Positions 15,824 through 25,152 of a stretch of 64,000 nucleotides of DNA are shown here, piece by piece. The position numbers were made by a program, and so were the translations under genes. Source of the DNA: Sphingobacteriales bacterium. Its GTDB lineage: Bacteria; Bacteroidota; Bacteroidia; Chitinophagales; Chitinophagaceae. How positions within the stretch are numbered: position 1 is the stretch's first letter; every line of letters begins with the position of its first letter. The stretch spans positions 1 through 64,000 of the forward strand of contig JACRJO010000037.1 of NCBI GenBank assembly GCA_016219985.1, written 5' to 3'. Below the pieces are notes generated by a model that did no database searches, was not told where the DNA came from, and worked only from the letters and a program-made list of their open reading frames with translations.

Positions 15824-15922
15824 ATACCGACGAGACATTAAAATTACATGGATCGGCCGGTGCTAATGTCTGTCGGTATAATACCGGGAATAATCACTGC
15901 AAAACTAATGTCTGAAAGGTAT
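15824..15922 (+). repeat. 99-bp palindromic element, copy 3
   Basis: Full-length copy of the second subtype (loop GGATCGGCCGGTGCTAATG, later GGAATAATCACTGC). It lies 51 bp before the miaA start codon, just after the bidirectional terminator. Confidence 0.95.
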
Positions 15923-15972
15923 AACCTGCATAACATGCCTGCGATTATTGAAGGCAGATTATAAATAGTATT

Positions 15973-16899
15973 TTGCACCCTGGTTTGAAAACACATCCTG
16001 CAAAAACAGTTATCATTCTTACCGGCCCCACGGCATCGGGAAAGACCGCCGTGGCCATTCAGCTGGCCAGGCATTTTAACACGGAAATTATTTCGGCTGA
16101 CAGCCGGCAATGTTACCGGGAGATGAATATCGGGGTGGCCCGGCCTTCCCCGGAAGAATTAGCCGCTGTTCCGCATCATTTTATAGCATCCCATCATATC
16201 CACGATGAAGTAACCGCTGCCCTGTTTGAGGAATGGGCCCTGAAAAAAGCAAAACAGTTATTTGAAAAGCGGGATGTGCTGATCATGGTGGGAGGGACCG
16301 GTTTATACATCAAAGCTTTCTGCGAAGGGCTGGATGCGATCCCCGGAATTGACCCGGTCATCCGGCAACAGGTGATTACCGGTTATGAAGAAAAAGGCCT
16401 GGACTGGCTCCGGGAGGAGATCAGGAAAAAAGACCCGCTCTTTGCTGAAAAGGGGGAAACCCAAAACCCGCAACGGATGATGCGGGCGCTGGAAGTAGTC
16501 CTGTCCACCGGGCAGCCCATTTTCAGTTATCATAAAAAGAATAAAGCAGGAAGGGATTTCAGGATAATCAAAGCAGGCCTGGAACTGTCCCGGGAAGAAC
16601 TGCACCGGAATATCCATACCCGGGTGGATAAAATGATGGAACAGGGCTTGCCGGAAGAAGTAAAATCCCTTTTACCATACCGGCACCTGAATGCCCTGCA
16701 GACCGTTGGGTACAGTGAATTGTTTGACTACTTCGATGGAACTGTTTCCCTGGAAAAAGCGGTGGAAAAGATAAAGACCCATACCCGCCAGTATGCCAAA
16801 CGGCAGCTGACCTGGTTTCGCAAGGATCAGGAGATCCGCTGGTTTTCCCCCTCAGCTTTTAGCGAAATGCTTACATGGATGGAAGAGTACCCCTGGTAA
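15973..16899 (+). CDS. miaA: tRNA dimethylallyltransferase
   Basis: A 308-residue enzyme that prenylates A37 of UNN-decoding tRNAs, the first step toward ms2i6A. Its P-loop is ILTGPTASGKTAVA. The family motifs ISADSRQCYREMNIG, GGTGLYIKAFCEGL and QTVGYSELFDYFDG follow in order, and the C-terminal TRQYAKRQLTWFRKD is diagnostic. The start is uncertain: the frame opens at TTG 15973, another TTG is at 15985, and no ATG precedes the P-loop. The stop directly abuts the stop of the convergent oxidoreductase gene. Confidence 0.94.
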   Translation: MHPGLKTHPAKTVIILTGPTASGKTAVAIQLARHFNTEIISADSRQCYREMNIGVARPSPEELAAVPHHFIASHHIHDEVTAALFEEWALKKAKQLFEKRDVLIMVGGTGLYIKAFCEGLDAIPGIDPVIRQQVITGYEEKGLDWLREEIRKKDPLFAEKGETQNPQRMMRALEVVLSTGQPIFSYHKKNKAGRDFRIIKAGLELSREELHRNIHTRVDKMMEQGLPEEVKSLLPYRHLNALQTVGYSELFDYFDGTVSLEKAVEKIKTHTRQYAKRQLTWFRKDQEIRWFSPSAFSEMLTWMEEYPW

Positions 16900-18588
16900 T
16901 CAGGCCGGGATGGCCACCGGTTTTACTGCAACCGGTTTACTTTCCTGCTGGCAGGCTTTCCACAAAATATATCCCCCGGATAAATTAAATACTTCGTTGA
17001 ACCCGTTCTGCTGCAGGATCCGGTTTGCAAGATAACCCCTGAGTCCCGCCTCGCAGTAAATGTCAATCCGTTTGCCGGCCGGAATTTCAGACAGCCTTTC
17101 ACGGATCTCATCCACGGGAATATTGACCGCGCCTTCGATATGCCCGGCGTTAAATTCACCGGCGGTTCTCACATCCAGCAAATAACTGTTGTCGTCTGTG
17201 TCCCCGGCGTCATTCCAGTAAAAGATCTTCAACCGCCCCTGTAATATATTTTCCGCAATAAAGCCAGCCATATTCACCGGGTCCTTTGCTGAAGAGTAGG
17301 GCGGCGCATAAGCATGTTCGAATTCACCGAGTTCATAGATCGTACTGGCCCGTTTGATAACGGAAGCGAGAATGTCGATCCGTTTGTCCACTCCTTCATA
17401 GCCGGCGATCTGGGCGCTGTATAAGCGGCCGTCTTCGGGTGAAAAGGCAATCTGGATCATCATCTGCCGGGACCCGGGGTAATAACCCGCATGCGAACCG
17501 CTGTGATTGGTGGAGACAATATGATTGATGCCGGCTGCTTTTAAATGCTTACTGGCCGTACCGGCGGTGGCCACGGTCATGTCAAACACTTTTACGATAG
17601 CCGTATTGATGGCGCCCTGGTAGGGATGTTTATTTCCCAGCACGATATTATTGGCGCATATCCGTCCCTGTTTGTTAGCAGGCCCGGCCAGGTACGTGTT
17701 CATGGACTGGCCGGTAACCGGGTTGGCAAATTCGATCGCATCCCCCACGGCATAGATATCCGGGTTGGAGGTCTGCAGGTATTGATTGACCCAAATGCCT
17801 TTGGCCGGTCCCAGCTGCAAACCGGCGGATAAAGCCAGCCGGGTGTCCGGTCTCACCCCGATGGACAGGATCACGATATCGGCATCCAGGGCGGAGCCAT
17901 CTTTCAGCAATACATTCAGAGTGTCATCCTTTTTTTCAAAGCCCGTAACGGCGCTGCTCAGCCGCAGATCCACTCCCTTGGAACGGATATGCTGCTGCAC
18001 CATGGCCGCTACGGGGAAATCCACCGGGGCCAATACCTGGTTGCCCATTTCGATAATGCTGACATCCATCCCTGATTCATGCAGGTTCTCGGCCATTTCC
18101 AGCCCGATAAAGCCGGCGCCGATCACAACGGCTTTCCCGCCGGGGCGCTGCCGTACATAATTTTTAATATGATCCGTATCATTCACGTTCCGCAGGGTAA
18201 AGATCCCCGGCAGGTTGATCCCCGGTAAGGGCGGACGAATGGGTTCTGCCCCCGGGGAAAGCACCAGTTTATCATAGGACTCCGTATAGGTTTCCCCGGT
18301 CAGTAAATTTTTGGCGGAAACGGTTTTAGCCACCGGGTCAATAGCAGTCACTTCCGTGGAGATCCGCACATCAATATTAAAGCGCTGCCGGAATGATGCG
18401 GCGGTCTGGACAAACAGTTTGTTACGGTCGGTGATCACATCCCCGATATAATAAGGCAGGCCGCAATTGGCATAGGAAATATATTCTCCTTTCTCAAAGA
18501 TCAGGATCTCCGCTTTTTCATTTAATCTTCTTAACCTGGCTGCGGCACTGGCGCCCCCGGCGACTGCTCCTATGATAATGTACTTCAT
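16900..18588 (-). CDS. CoA-disulfide reductase-like flavoprotein fused to rhodanese
   Basis: A 562-residue fusion. The first 440 or so residues are an FAD/NAD(P)-dependent disulfide reductase with the FAD-binding IIIGAVAGGASAAAR, the single redox Cys42 in ISYANCGLPYYIG (as in CoA-disulfide reductase), and the NAD-binding VVIGAGFIGLEMAENL. The C-terminal 100 residues are a rhodanese domain with the active-site loop CEAGLRG (Cys near residue 512). CoADR-RHD proteins reduce CoA disulfides, persulfides or polysulfides. Convergent with miaA. An 8-bp direct repeat lies just upstream. The substrate (CoA disulfide or persulfide) cannot be settled by sequence. Confidence 0.88.
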   Translation of the reverse strand: MKYIIIGAVAGGASAAARLRRLNEKAEILIFEKGEYISYANCGLPYYIGDVITDRNKLFVQTAASFRQRFNIDVRISTEVTAIDPVAKTVSAKNLLTGETYTESYDKLVLSPGAEPIRPPLPGINLPGIFTLRNVNDTDHIKNYVRQRPGGKAVVIGAGFIGLEMAENLHESGMDVSIIEMGNQVLAPVDFPVAAMVQQHIRSKGVDLRLSSAVTGFEKKDDTLNVLLKDGSALDADIVILSIGVRPDTRLALSAGLQLGPAKGIWVNQYLQTSNPDIYAVGDAIEFANPVTGQSMNTYLAGPANKQGRICANNIVLGNKHPYQGAINTAIVKVFDMTVATAGTASKHLKAAGINHIVSTNHSGSHAGYYPGSRQMMIQIAFSPEDGRLYSAQIAGYEGVDKRIDILASVIKRASTIYELGEFEHAYAPPYSSAKDPVNMAGFIAENILQGRLKIFYWNDAGDTDDNSYLLDVRTAGEFNAGHIEGAVNIPVDEIRERLSEIPAGKRIDIYCEAGLRGYLANRILQQNGFNEVFNLSGGYILWKACQQESKPVAVKPVAIPA

Positions 18589-18600
18589 GACGGTTGACTG

Positions 18601-18636
18601 GTTGATAAGTTGATAAGTTGATAAGTTGATAAGTTG
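18601..18636. repeat. short GTTGATAA tandem repeat
   Basis: Four perfect GTTGATAA units and part of a fifth (GTTGA), just upstream of the CoADR-rhodanese start codon. The rest of 18589-18843 shows no gene. The unit length of 8 bp equals that of the array at 10.4 kb. Confidence 0.9.
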
Positions 18637-18843
18637 ACAGGTTTAACGATGCAAAAGAAGCCTATTATCCAATAGGGAATTGTAACCTGGGTTACGCAAA
18701 AGAGGGAAGGAAGGCAGGAAAGGGGATGATTTTGGTCAGGTGCCAGGATTACTGTAGCCTTTTTGTATTTTCGGCCTGTTAAGGCGTAGTGTTATAATGA
18801 GGTAAAATCCCTTCAGCCGGGATTTTGGTAAAAACAAAGGGGC

Positions 18844-19563
18844 CTATTGCAGTTGGCGTTTATACAGCTGAACCGTATTTTCCAGCCCAAGGTAAATGGC
18901 GTCACAGATCAGGGCATGCCCGATACTAACTTCATCTAACCAGGGAATATGTTGTTTAAAGAAGCGCAGGTTCTGCAGGTCAAGGTCATGCCCGGCATTC
19001 AGCCCTATTCCCAGTTCCCTGGCTTTTGTGGCCGCTGCGAGGTACGGCGCAACAGCCGGCTGCTTATTGCCGGCAGCAAACTGTCTTGCATAAGCTTCCG
19101 TGTACAATTCAACCCGGTCGGTCCCCGTATCCGCAGCACCTTCCACCATTTCAATAACCGGGTCTACAAAAATGCTGACGCGGATCCCCGCTTTCTTAAA
19201 TACGCCGATAATATCCCGTAAATAATCTTTGTGCTTAAGCGTATCCCATCCATGATCACTGGTCAGTTGTCCCCCCGCATCGGGAACCAGGGTTACCTGC
19301 CGGGGTTGCGTTTCGAGTACCAGGTCGACGAATTTTTGTTCCGTGCAATTGCCTTCAATATTGAATTCGGTGGTGATGATCTTCTTGATCTGCCTGACAT
19401 CCTCATACCGGATATGCCGTTCATCGGGCCGCGGGTGCACGGTCACGCCATCCGCCCCGAATAACTGGACATCGATGGCGGTTTTTACCACATCGGGGTT
19501 GTTGCCTCCCCGGGAATTACGCAGGGTGGCAATTTTATTGATGTTAACGGAGAGTTTGGTCAT
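18844..19563 (-). CDS. pdxJ: pyridoxine 5'-phosphate synthase
   Basis: A 239-residue TIM-barrel enzyme joining 1-deoxyxylulose 5-phosphate and aminoacetone phosphate to make PNP in vitamin B6 synthesis. The N-terminus MTKLSVNINKIATLRNSRGG is diagnostic, followed by GADGVTVHPRPDERHI (catalytic His/Arg region), EFNIEG, QVTLVPD and LNAGHDLDLQN. The ATG at 19563 lies 4 nt after a -7 box; the frame extends five codons further but that part is promoter. Cytoplasmic. The DUF2452-like gene just upstream is on the same strand, separated by the promoter. Confidence 0.95.
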   Translation of the reverse strand: MTKLSVNINKIATLRNSRGGNNPDVVKTAIDVQLFGADGVTVHPRPDERHIRYEDVRQIKKIITTEFNIEGNCTEQKFVDLVLETQPRQVTLVPDAGGQLTSDHGWDTLKHKDYLRDIIGVFKKAGIRVSIFVDPVIEMVEGAADTGTDRVELYTEAYARQFAAGNKQPAVAPYLAAATKARELGIGLNAGHDLDLQNLRFFKQHIPWLDEVSIGHALICDAIYLGLENTVQLYKRQLQ

Positions 19564-19567
19564 GGGG

Positions 19568-19575
19568 CAAAAATA
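19568..19575 (-). promoter_or_regulatory. -7 box of pdxJ
   Basis: On the minus strand TATTTTTG is followed by CCCC and ATG, a 4-nt spacing, and predicts a leaderless transcript. Confidence 0.7.
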
Positions 19576-19581
19576 CAATAA

Positions 19582-20373
19582 CTACCAGAGTTCTTTCCAG
19601 GTATGGTCCGCCAGCAACTGCACCGCTGCCACAAAGCGCTTGAAGGGTCCCGCCGCTCCCCATTCCTTGGGGGAAACCAGGGAAAGCATAAAACTTTCGT
19701 CCTGCTTTTCATAGAGGTAATAGGTCTGGCCGATATTGGGTTTAAAAGAAAGCCGGGCATTGTAGATCATCATGGACAGTTCTTTCCGCTTCTGGATCTC
19801 ATTGGCCTGCAGGGCCAGGAGTTCGATCTGCTTGCGGATCTGTTCCAATTGCATATTGGTCTGTTCTTCCATGGCCGTAAGGGCCTTGTGCTTGATGACC
19901 CCTTCCTCGGTGGCTTTGATCACCGCGCCGGAAACAGATGCCGAGTAGGGCAGCACGCTCAGTTGTTTGTGATAGATCTCCATATTGGTAAAGGGCGTTC
20001 CGTCCGGTCTCCGGCTTTGCTGGGTGATCCGGAGATACCCGTTGGGCATGATCTCGTGTACCACGTGCAGCACAATTTCCCCTTTCTTATAAAAATGGAT
20101 TTCGAATGTAATACCGTCAGGGATCAGGGCCTGCACTTTATCGGCGAGTTCGGGGTTGTCGAAGGGGTTCAGGTCCCCGTCCGCATTGATCTGGTAGCCG
20201 GCGGAGAAAGCCTGGTTTTCCAGGGTCACCCAGTTGTGATAAATAACGAGTTCTTTTTTTCCTGTAACGGCTTCGATCTTGTATATACCGCTTTTCGGGC
20301 GTTCACCGTATTCATAGGTTCCTTTTTCCGGGAACAATTGCCAGGAGGCGAGGAAATTATAGGCCTGTACCAT
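19582..20373 (-). CDS. DUF2452-like protein
   Basis: A 263-residue soluble protein of two parts. Residues 1-140 form a beta-rich domain (FPEKGTYEYGERPKSGIYKI, IPDGITFEIHFYKKGEIV). A helical, partly coiled-coil stretch (about 165-200) follows, and the C-terminal 60 residues (NIGQTYYLYEKQDESFML, then SPKEWG and LADHTWKEL) resemble DUF2452, the family of human C1orf50. The function is unknown. It lies between pdxJ and the divergent M48 protease. It could equally be two fused families; the C-terminal match is the more convincing part. Confidence 0.65.
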   Translation of the reverse strand: MVQAYNFLASWQLFPEKGTYEYGERPKSGIYKIEAVTGKKELVIYHNWVTLENQAFSAGYQINADGDLNPFDNPELADKVQALIPDGITFEIHFYKKGEIVLHVVHEIMPNGYLRITQQSRRPDGTPFTNMEIYHKQLSVLPYSASVSGAVIKATEEGVIKHKALTAMEEQTNMQLEQIRKQIELLALQANEIQKRKELSMMIYNARLSFKPNIGQTYYLYEKQDESFMLSLVSPKEWGAAGPFKRFVAAVQLLADHTWKELW

Positions 20374-20406
20374 AATTGATGTGCATAATTACAAAATTCC
20401 CCGTGA

Positions 20407-21600
20407 ATGGTTTTATCCTGCCTGAAAAATATAGCCGGGCAGCCAATCCCACCTGCCTCGGCCGGTGATTTTGTGGAATACGATGCTGTAAATGCTTTGA
20501 ATTATCCTTATTTTACAGTTAAAACCTTAGACGTGAAAAGTTATCTTGGTTCCTATCAGCCCGCTTCCGGTATGGAACCCGTTGAAGCCAGCGTGCTGGT
20601 CTTTGACAGGTCCGTCAGCATCGGTTACCGCGGGGAGGAGGGCCTGAATCCCACCCTGGGCTGGCTGATGAAAGATATCAGCGCAACCTACGAGGCCTCC
20701 CTGCAACAAACCCGGGTCAGGCACCTGCCATCGGGCCGGGAACTGCTGATCCCGGGAAAAGATGCCGCCTCTTTTATCCATGAAATGCAGGAGGAATTGC
20801 AAAAGTCCTGGTACCGGAAAAAAGGGTTTCGGTATAAGTTGCGGAGCCTGCTGTTATTATTGATCATCGCCCTCATTTTCGCCCTGCTCTACTGGATTTT
20901 TGTTCCCTGGCTTTCTGAAAGAATGGCCGGCCATCTTTCTGCAGAAACGGAAAGGCAACTGGGGGATGCCGTCTATGAAGGCATGGGGTTAACAGGGCTG
21001 GAAGATAAAGAGGCCGGTTATCAGCTGAATGAATTCTTCGCGGCCATGGAAGTGGAATCGGAGTACCGGATCCGCATTTCGGTGGTGAAGGATGAGACGG
21101 TAAACGCTTTTGCCCTGCCGGGAGGGCGGATCGTGGTGTACACAGCCCTGCTCAAACAGCTACAGTCGTACCCGGAACTGGCCGCTTTATTAAGTCATGA
21201 ATTCATCCATGTGAATAACCGGCATGCCACCCGTTCTATTTTCCGCAGGCTGGGTTCCAAATTTTTTATCAGCCTGTTATTCGGCCGCTTTGGTTCGGTG
21301 GCAGCGGTGATGGCGGATCATGCGGATGACCTGAAATCGCTGACCTACTCAAGGCAACTGGAAAAAGAAGCGGATGTGGAGGGGCTGGGAATCCTGCAGC
21401 AGCGGAAGATCGACCCGGCCGGGTTTGAAGACCTGTTCCGGCATTTAAAAAATGCGTCAGGAGGACCGGTCCTGCCTGAGTTTTTGGGCAGTCACCCGGA
21501 TATTGATAAGCGAACCGCTTATATTAAAGAATTGTCAAAGCAGGCACCGGTGGAGTCCCGGGAAGATTTAAAAGTTATTTTTGAACAACTAAAACCATAA
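20407..21600 (+). CDS. membrane-anchored M48-family metalloprotease
   Basis: A 397-residue zinc protease. A soluble N-terminal part (about 1-140) is followed by one membrane helix (SLLLLLIIALIFALLYWIFV) and a periplasmic or cytoplasmic M48 domain with ALPGGRIVVYTALL, the zinc motif HEFIH and the third ligand Glu in RQLEKEADVEG. GSHPDIDKR near the end is also typical. Family members (HtpX, BepA and Oma1 relatives) degrade misfolded membrane or envelope proteins. YbjQ follows after 2 bp, so the two form an operon. The N-terminal domain is not one I can name. Confidence 0.85.
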   Translation: MVLSCLKNIAGQPIPPASAGDFVEYDAVNALNYPYFTVKTLDVKSYLGSYQPASGMEPVEASVLVFDRSVSIGYRGEEGLNPTLGWLMKDISATYEASLQQTRVRHLPSGRELLIPGKDAASFIHEMQEELQKSWYRKKGFRYKLRSLLLLLIIALIFALLYWIFVPWLSERMAGHLSAETERQLGDAVYEGMGLTGLEDKEAGYQLNEFFAAMEVESEYRIRISVVKDETVNAFALPGGRIVVYTALLKQLQSYPELAALLSHEFIHVNNRHATRSIFRRLGSKFFISLLFGRFGSVAAVMADHADDLKSLTYSRQLEKEADVEGLGILQQRKIDPAGFEDLFRHLKNASGGPVLPEFLGSHPDIDKRTAYIKELSKQAPVESREDLKVIFEQLKP

Positions 21601-21602
21601 TC

Positions 21603-21920
21603 ATGCTGATTACAACAACAAATGTAGTGGAAGGAAGACCCATCCAGGAATACCTCGGGGTGATCAATGCCCAGAGTATTATCGGGGCCAATATTTTTAA
21701 AGATATTTTTGCCGGGCTCCGTGATGTGTTTGGCGGCCGGAGCAAAACCTATGAGCGGGTACTGGAACAGGCCAAGGAAGATGCATTGCGTGAACTGGCG
21801 GAAAAGGCACAGGCCCTCGGCGCCAATGGTATTGTCGGGGTGGACCTTGATTTCGAAACGATCGGCAGCGGCGGGAGTATGCTGATGGTGATTGCCACGG
21901 GTACCGCTGTCCGGATATAA
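21603..21920 (+). CDS. YbjQ/UPF0145 family protein
   Basis: A 105-residue protein with the YbjQ features: TTTNVVEGRPIQEYLGVI, the segment GANIFKDIFAGLRDVFGGRS and the closing ALGANGIVGVDLDFETIG. Members form a small pentameric fold; their biochemical role is not established. It starts 2 bp after the M48 protease stop and should be co-transcribed, suggesting an envelope stress context. Confidence 0.92.
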   Translation: MLITTTNVVEGRPIQEYLGVINAQSIIGANIFKDIFAGLRDVFGGRSKTYERVLEQAKEDALRELAEKAQALGANGIVGVDLDFETIGSGGSMLMVIATGTAVRI

Positions 21921-21951
21921 AATAATTCAATTCATTTAAAAAAATATACAA

Positions 21952-22506
21952 ATGCGCCGGATCATTACGATAACAGGGCTGTTCATTTTATTTGTTCTTC
22001 AATCATCCGCTCAATTCGACAAGGCCCCGGAGCCGGCGGAGACGGTACTGAAACAGGCCCTCCAGGAGGCCGCTGCTCAGCATAAAAATGTATTACTGAT
22101 CTTCCATGCGTCCTGGTGCGGGTGGTGCCACCGGATGGATACCAGCCTCAACGACCCGGTTTGTAAGAAAATGTTTGAGGATAATTATGTGATCACCCAC
22201 CTAGTGGTGCATGAATCGGAAGGGAAAAAAAACCTGGAGAATCCCGGCGCGGAAGCCATGAAGACAAATTATAACGGGGAGGGTCAGGGTATTCCTTTCT
22301 GGCTGATCTTTGACCCGAAGGGCAACCTGCTGGCGGATTCCAAAATAAGGACGGAGGGGCAGGGTCCCGGCGCGGGAGAAAATACGGGTTGTCCCGCCTC
22401 CGAAAAGGAAGTCAGTTATTTTATTGAAACCGTGAAAAAGACATCCGCGCTGAATGAACAGCAACTGGAAATCATCCGGAAACGGTTCCGGGAAAATGAG
22501 CATTGA
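21952..22506 (+). CDS. secreted thioredoxin-like protein
   Basis: A 184-residue protein. A signal peptide (MRRIITITGLFILFVLQSSA, cut before QFDKAP) precedes a thioredoxin fold with the redox motif in FHASWCGWCHRMD (CGWC) and the cis-Pro in GIPFWLIFDP. It is probably a periplasmic thiol reductase or isomerase. It lies 31 bp after YbjQ on the same strand. The CxxCH-type site with His is like the thioredoxin_7/DUF255-type proteins of this phylum. The partner is unknown. Confidence 0.85.
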   Translation: MRRIITITGLFILFVLQSSAQFDKAPEPAETVLKQALQEAAAQHKNVLLIFHASWCGWCHRMDTSLNDPVCKKMFEDNYVITHLVVHESEGKKNLENPGAEAMKTNYNGEGQGIPFWLIFDPKGNLLADSKIRTEGQGPGAGENTGCPASEKEVSYFIETVKKTSALNEQQLEIIRKRFRENEH

Positions 22507-22509
22507 TCC

Positions 22510-25152
22510 TCAGCGGATCAGGGTGGATATACCTTTCCCGAAATAGGGATTCCCCCGGTAATCAATAGCTTTTACAGTCCATATATAAGTGGCCGTTGCC
22601 TGCAACTGGCCATTTATTTTTCCATCCCATCCCTCGCCACTGCGCCGGGTGCTGAAGACCAGTTGTCCCCAGCGGTTGTACACATTAAAATAATCAAGCT
22701 GCCGCATACCGGCCACGACGGGGAGCAGCCAATCATTCTTCCCGTCATTATTCGGGGTAAAACCAGAGGGCACAAAAACGGTGGGCAGGGTCTTGTACAC
22801 CCTGACCATGATACCCGTGGAGTCGGTGCAGCCCGCTTCACTTGTACCCACCAGTTTATACAGGAAGCCGGCTGTTTCAACGGGAAAAATGGCCACCGGA
22901 TCGGCGATCGTTGTGGCAGAAAGATGATCAGGGGGCGACCAGAGATAGCCGGCAGCACCCGTGGCATTCAGTTGCAGGGGTTGCCCGGTCACCACCGCCG
23001 TATCGGCCGTGATCACCAGTTTCAGCGGCGGCTCCACCATGATACGGGTGCTGTCGCTCGCGGGTTTCGGACATCCACGGTTATCCGTTGCCGTTAGTAT
23101 AAAGACCGTACTCCGGGGCGGGGCGGCCACCGGGTTCAGGAGCGTGGCATTGTCGAGGAAAGCAGCCGGTTGCCAGGACCACTGGCTGCCATCGGTGTTC
23201 CCGTTGAGCCGGGTGGTACTGTTATAACAGATCCATTGATCCGCACCGGCATTGACCTGCGGGTAGGGGACGGGGCTGACCACAACCGATTTGACCGCCA
23301 CGCAACCCCCGATCCGGGCTGTTACCTGGTAGGTAGTGCGTGTGTTGGTAATAACCAGTGGGTTCATCACCTGCGGATTCAGCACCTGTGCCCCCGGTGT
23401 CCACTGGTATTGCAGCCCGTCGGATACAATATGCAGGCGGATCGTGTCTCCCCGGCAGATCGTGGTATCATTCATTACCTGCAGGCTGACTTCCGTTACG
23501 ACCCTTACGAGAACAGAGTCGGTATTGATGCAATTGCCTTCTGTCAGGGTTACGTAATAGCGGGTGGTGGAAACCGGTGCAACGGCGGGAGTGGCCGTAT
23601 TCGGGTTGGTCATATTCAAAACGGGTGACCAGTTGAAGACCCCGGATCCCGAGGCTTGTAAGAGAAGCACATCATTCAGGCAGATCAGGGTATCCCGGAA
23701 AGCGAGGCCGATCGGCGGCTTATCTGCAATAGAAATAGTTTTTAAAGCGGTATCCCTGCATCCGCGGGTATCCGTCACAATCAACCGGACCTGCTTGGTC
23801 CCGGTCTGAGGGTAGGTAAATACGGGGTTTTGTATATCCGATACATCGGTAGAGAGAGAGCTTTCCCCAAAATCCCATTGCCAGGAATCGGGTACGCCAT
23901 ATACAGAGCTTGTCTGATCTGTAAAAAAGGTTGGGTAATGGATACAAATACCTGCGGTGGTAAAACCGGGTTGAAAACCGGGGAAAACGCGGATTACCGA
24001 GCTGGTGGAATCAGAGCAGGTTTGAAGCCGGTTGATCACCAGCTTAACGGTATAAACACCGGGAGCCGGGAACGTATAAGTGATAACCGGTTCGGCGGAG
24101 GAGAAAACAATATTGTTGTTTTCATCTTTCAATTCCCAGTTTGTACTGACGATCAGCGGGCTGTTCGACTGGTTGGCCAGGGTGATGGTCTGTGTATTTT
24201 TGCAAAGCAGGTATTCCGGTTTAAGGGAGGCGGCTGCAATATTGCAGTCCCCCACGTTGATCTGGATATCTTTTCGCTGGGTGGCGATCGTCCTTCCGCC
24301 ACGGATCTCCTGCACACAAACCGTAACGACATAGATACCCGCATCCGGGGCGATCCCGGTCAGCAACCCGTTGTTCGGGTCAATCTGGACATTCACGCCG
24401 AAGGGTTGTGAGTTACTAAACCCCGGGTTGTTATAAGGTACTTCGGGGAAGGGGGGCGGATCAGGAGGTGTTCCGTTAACACCGCCACCACCGCCGCCTC
24501 CGCCACCACCACCAAAGCCACCGGTACTCGCATAAGCAGAACAAAAGCTGTACCTGAGCTGGTCCCCGTCAGGATCAAAAGCCGCGAAGCTGTACCTGAA
24601 ATCATTATTGGCGCATACGATCACCAGGTCTGAACCGGTAAAGAAAGCGCTGGTATTGACCAGGTCTGTATTTGAATAGCCGTTACCCGGGATGTCAGCC
24701 GTGTACAGGGCCCCGATATTACTGTAGCCGGGCTGCAGGTTATTGATCCCGTTGATCCTGAAATTAACCTGGCTGGCCACTACATAACCGGACAGGGAAG
24801 AGGGGAGGTTCACGGTAAAATTGTAGTAAGCCACTTCATAACAAACCAGCGGGGGATTGGTGATACAGGGATCGGGATCGGTAATGCTGATCGTTTCCTG
24901 GGTACCGATATTGGCATAGATATCGATGACCCGGTTGTTATTGGTTTTATCGAAGACGGAAATAATGGCCGGGTCCGGAAACTGCCGCCCGCTGTTACAA
25001 CGCTGGTATAATTTGAGGACGACATGGTACCGGTGCAGGCCGCCGAACAGTCCGCCATAGGTATAGAACATTTCCCCCCCGGTAATATGGCTGGCTATTC
25101 CGGCCGCGGGCAACAAGAAAAAAAGCAGCAGTATGATACTCAGCTTTCTCAT
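22510..25152 (-). CDS. T9SS type B sorting (CHU_C) surface protein with PKD-like domains
   Basis: An 880-residue secreted protein. The signal peptide (MRKLSIILLLFFLLPAAGIA) leads into SHITGGEMFYTY, typical of large Bacteroidota surface proteins. Several PKD/Ig-like domains follow (for example WQWDFGES, FTYPQTGTKQVRLIVTDTRG). The C-terminal 90 residues are a gliding-motility-associated CHU_C domain: VPSGFTPNNDGKNDWL, FNVYNRWGQLVF and WDGKINGQ. Type IX secretion should export it and attach it to the surface. A run of about 11 glycines near residue 215 is low-complexity. It is convergent with the thioredoxin gene, with only 3 bp between the stops. Confidence 0.92.
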   Translation of the reverse strand: MRKLSIILLLFFLLPAAGIASHITGGEMFYTYGGLFGGLHRYHVVLKLYQRCNSGRQFPDPAIISVFDKTNNNRVIDIYANIGTQETISITDPDPCITNPPLVCYEVAYYNFTVNLPSSLSGYVVASQVNFRINGINNLQPGYSNIGALYTADIPGNGYSNTDLVNTSAFFTGSDLVIVCANNDFRYSFAAFDPDGDQLRYSFCSAYASTGGFGGGGGGGGGGGVNGTPPDPPPFPEVPYNNPGFSNSQPFGVNVQIDPNNGLLTGIAPDAGIYVVTVCVQEIRGGRTIATQRKDIQINVGDCNIAAASLKPEYLLCKNTQTITLANQSNSPLIVSTNWELKDENNNIVFSSAEPVITYTFPAPGVYTVKLVINRLQTCSDSTSSVIRVFPGFQPGFTTAGICIHYPTFFTDQTSSVYGVPDSWQWDFGESSLSTDVSDIQNPVFTYPQTGTKQVRLIVTDTRGCRDTALKTISIADKPPIGLAFRDTLICLNDVLLLQASGSGVFNWSPVLNMTNPNTATPAVAPVSTTRYYVTLTEGNCINTDSVLVRVVTEVSLQVMNDTTICRGDTIRLHIVSDGLQYQWTPGAQVLNPQVMNPLVITNTRTTYQVTARIGGCVAVKSVVVSPVPYPQVNAGADQWICYNSTTRLNGNTDGSQWSWQPAAFLDNATLLNPVAAPPRSTVFILTATDNRGCPKPASDSTRIMVEPPLKLVITADTAVVTGQPLQLNATGAAGYLWSPPDHLSATTIADPVAIFPVETAGFLYKLVGTSEAGCTDSTGIMVRVYKTLPTVFVPSGFTPNNDGKNDWLLPVVAGMRQLDYFNVYNRWGQLVFSTRRSGEGWDGKINGQLQATATYIWTVKAIDYRGNPYFGKGISTLIR

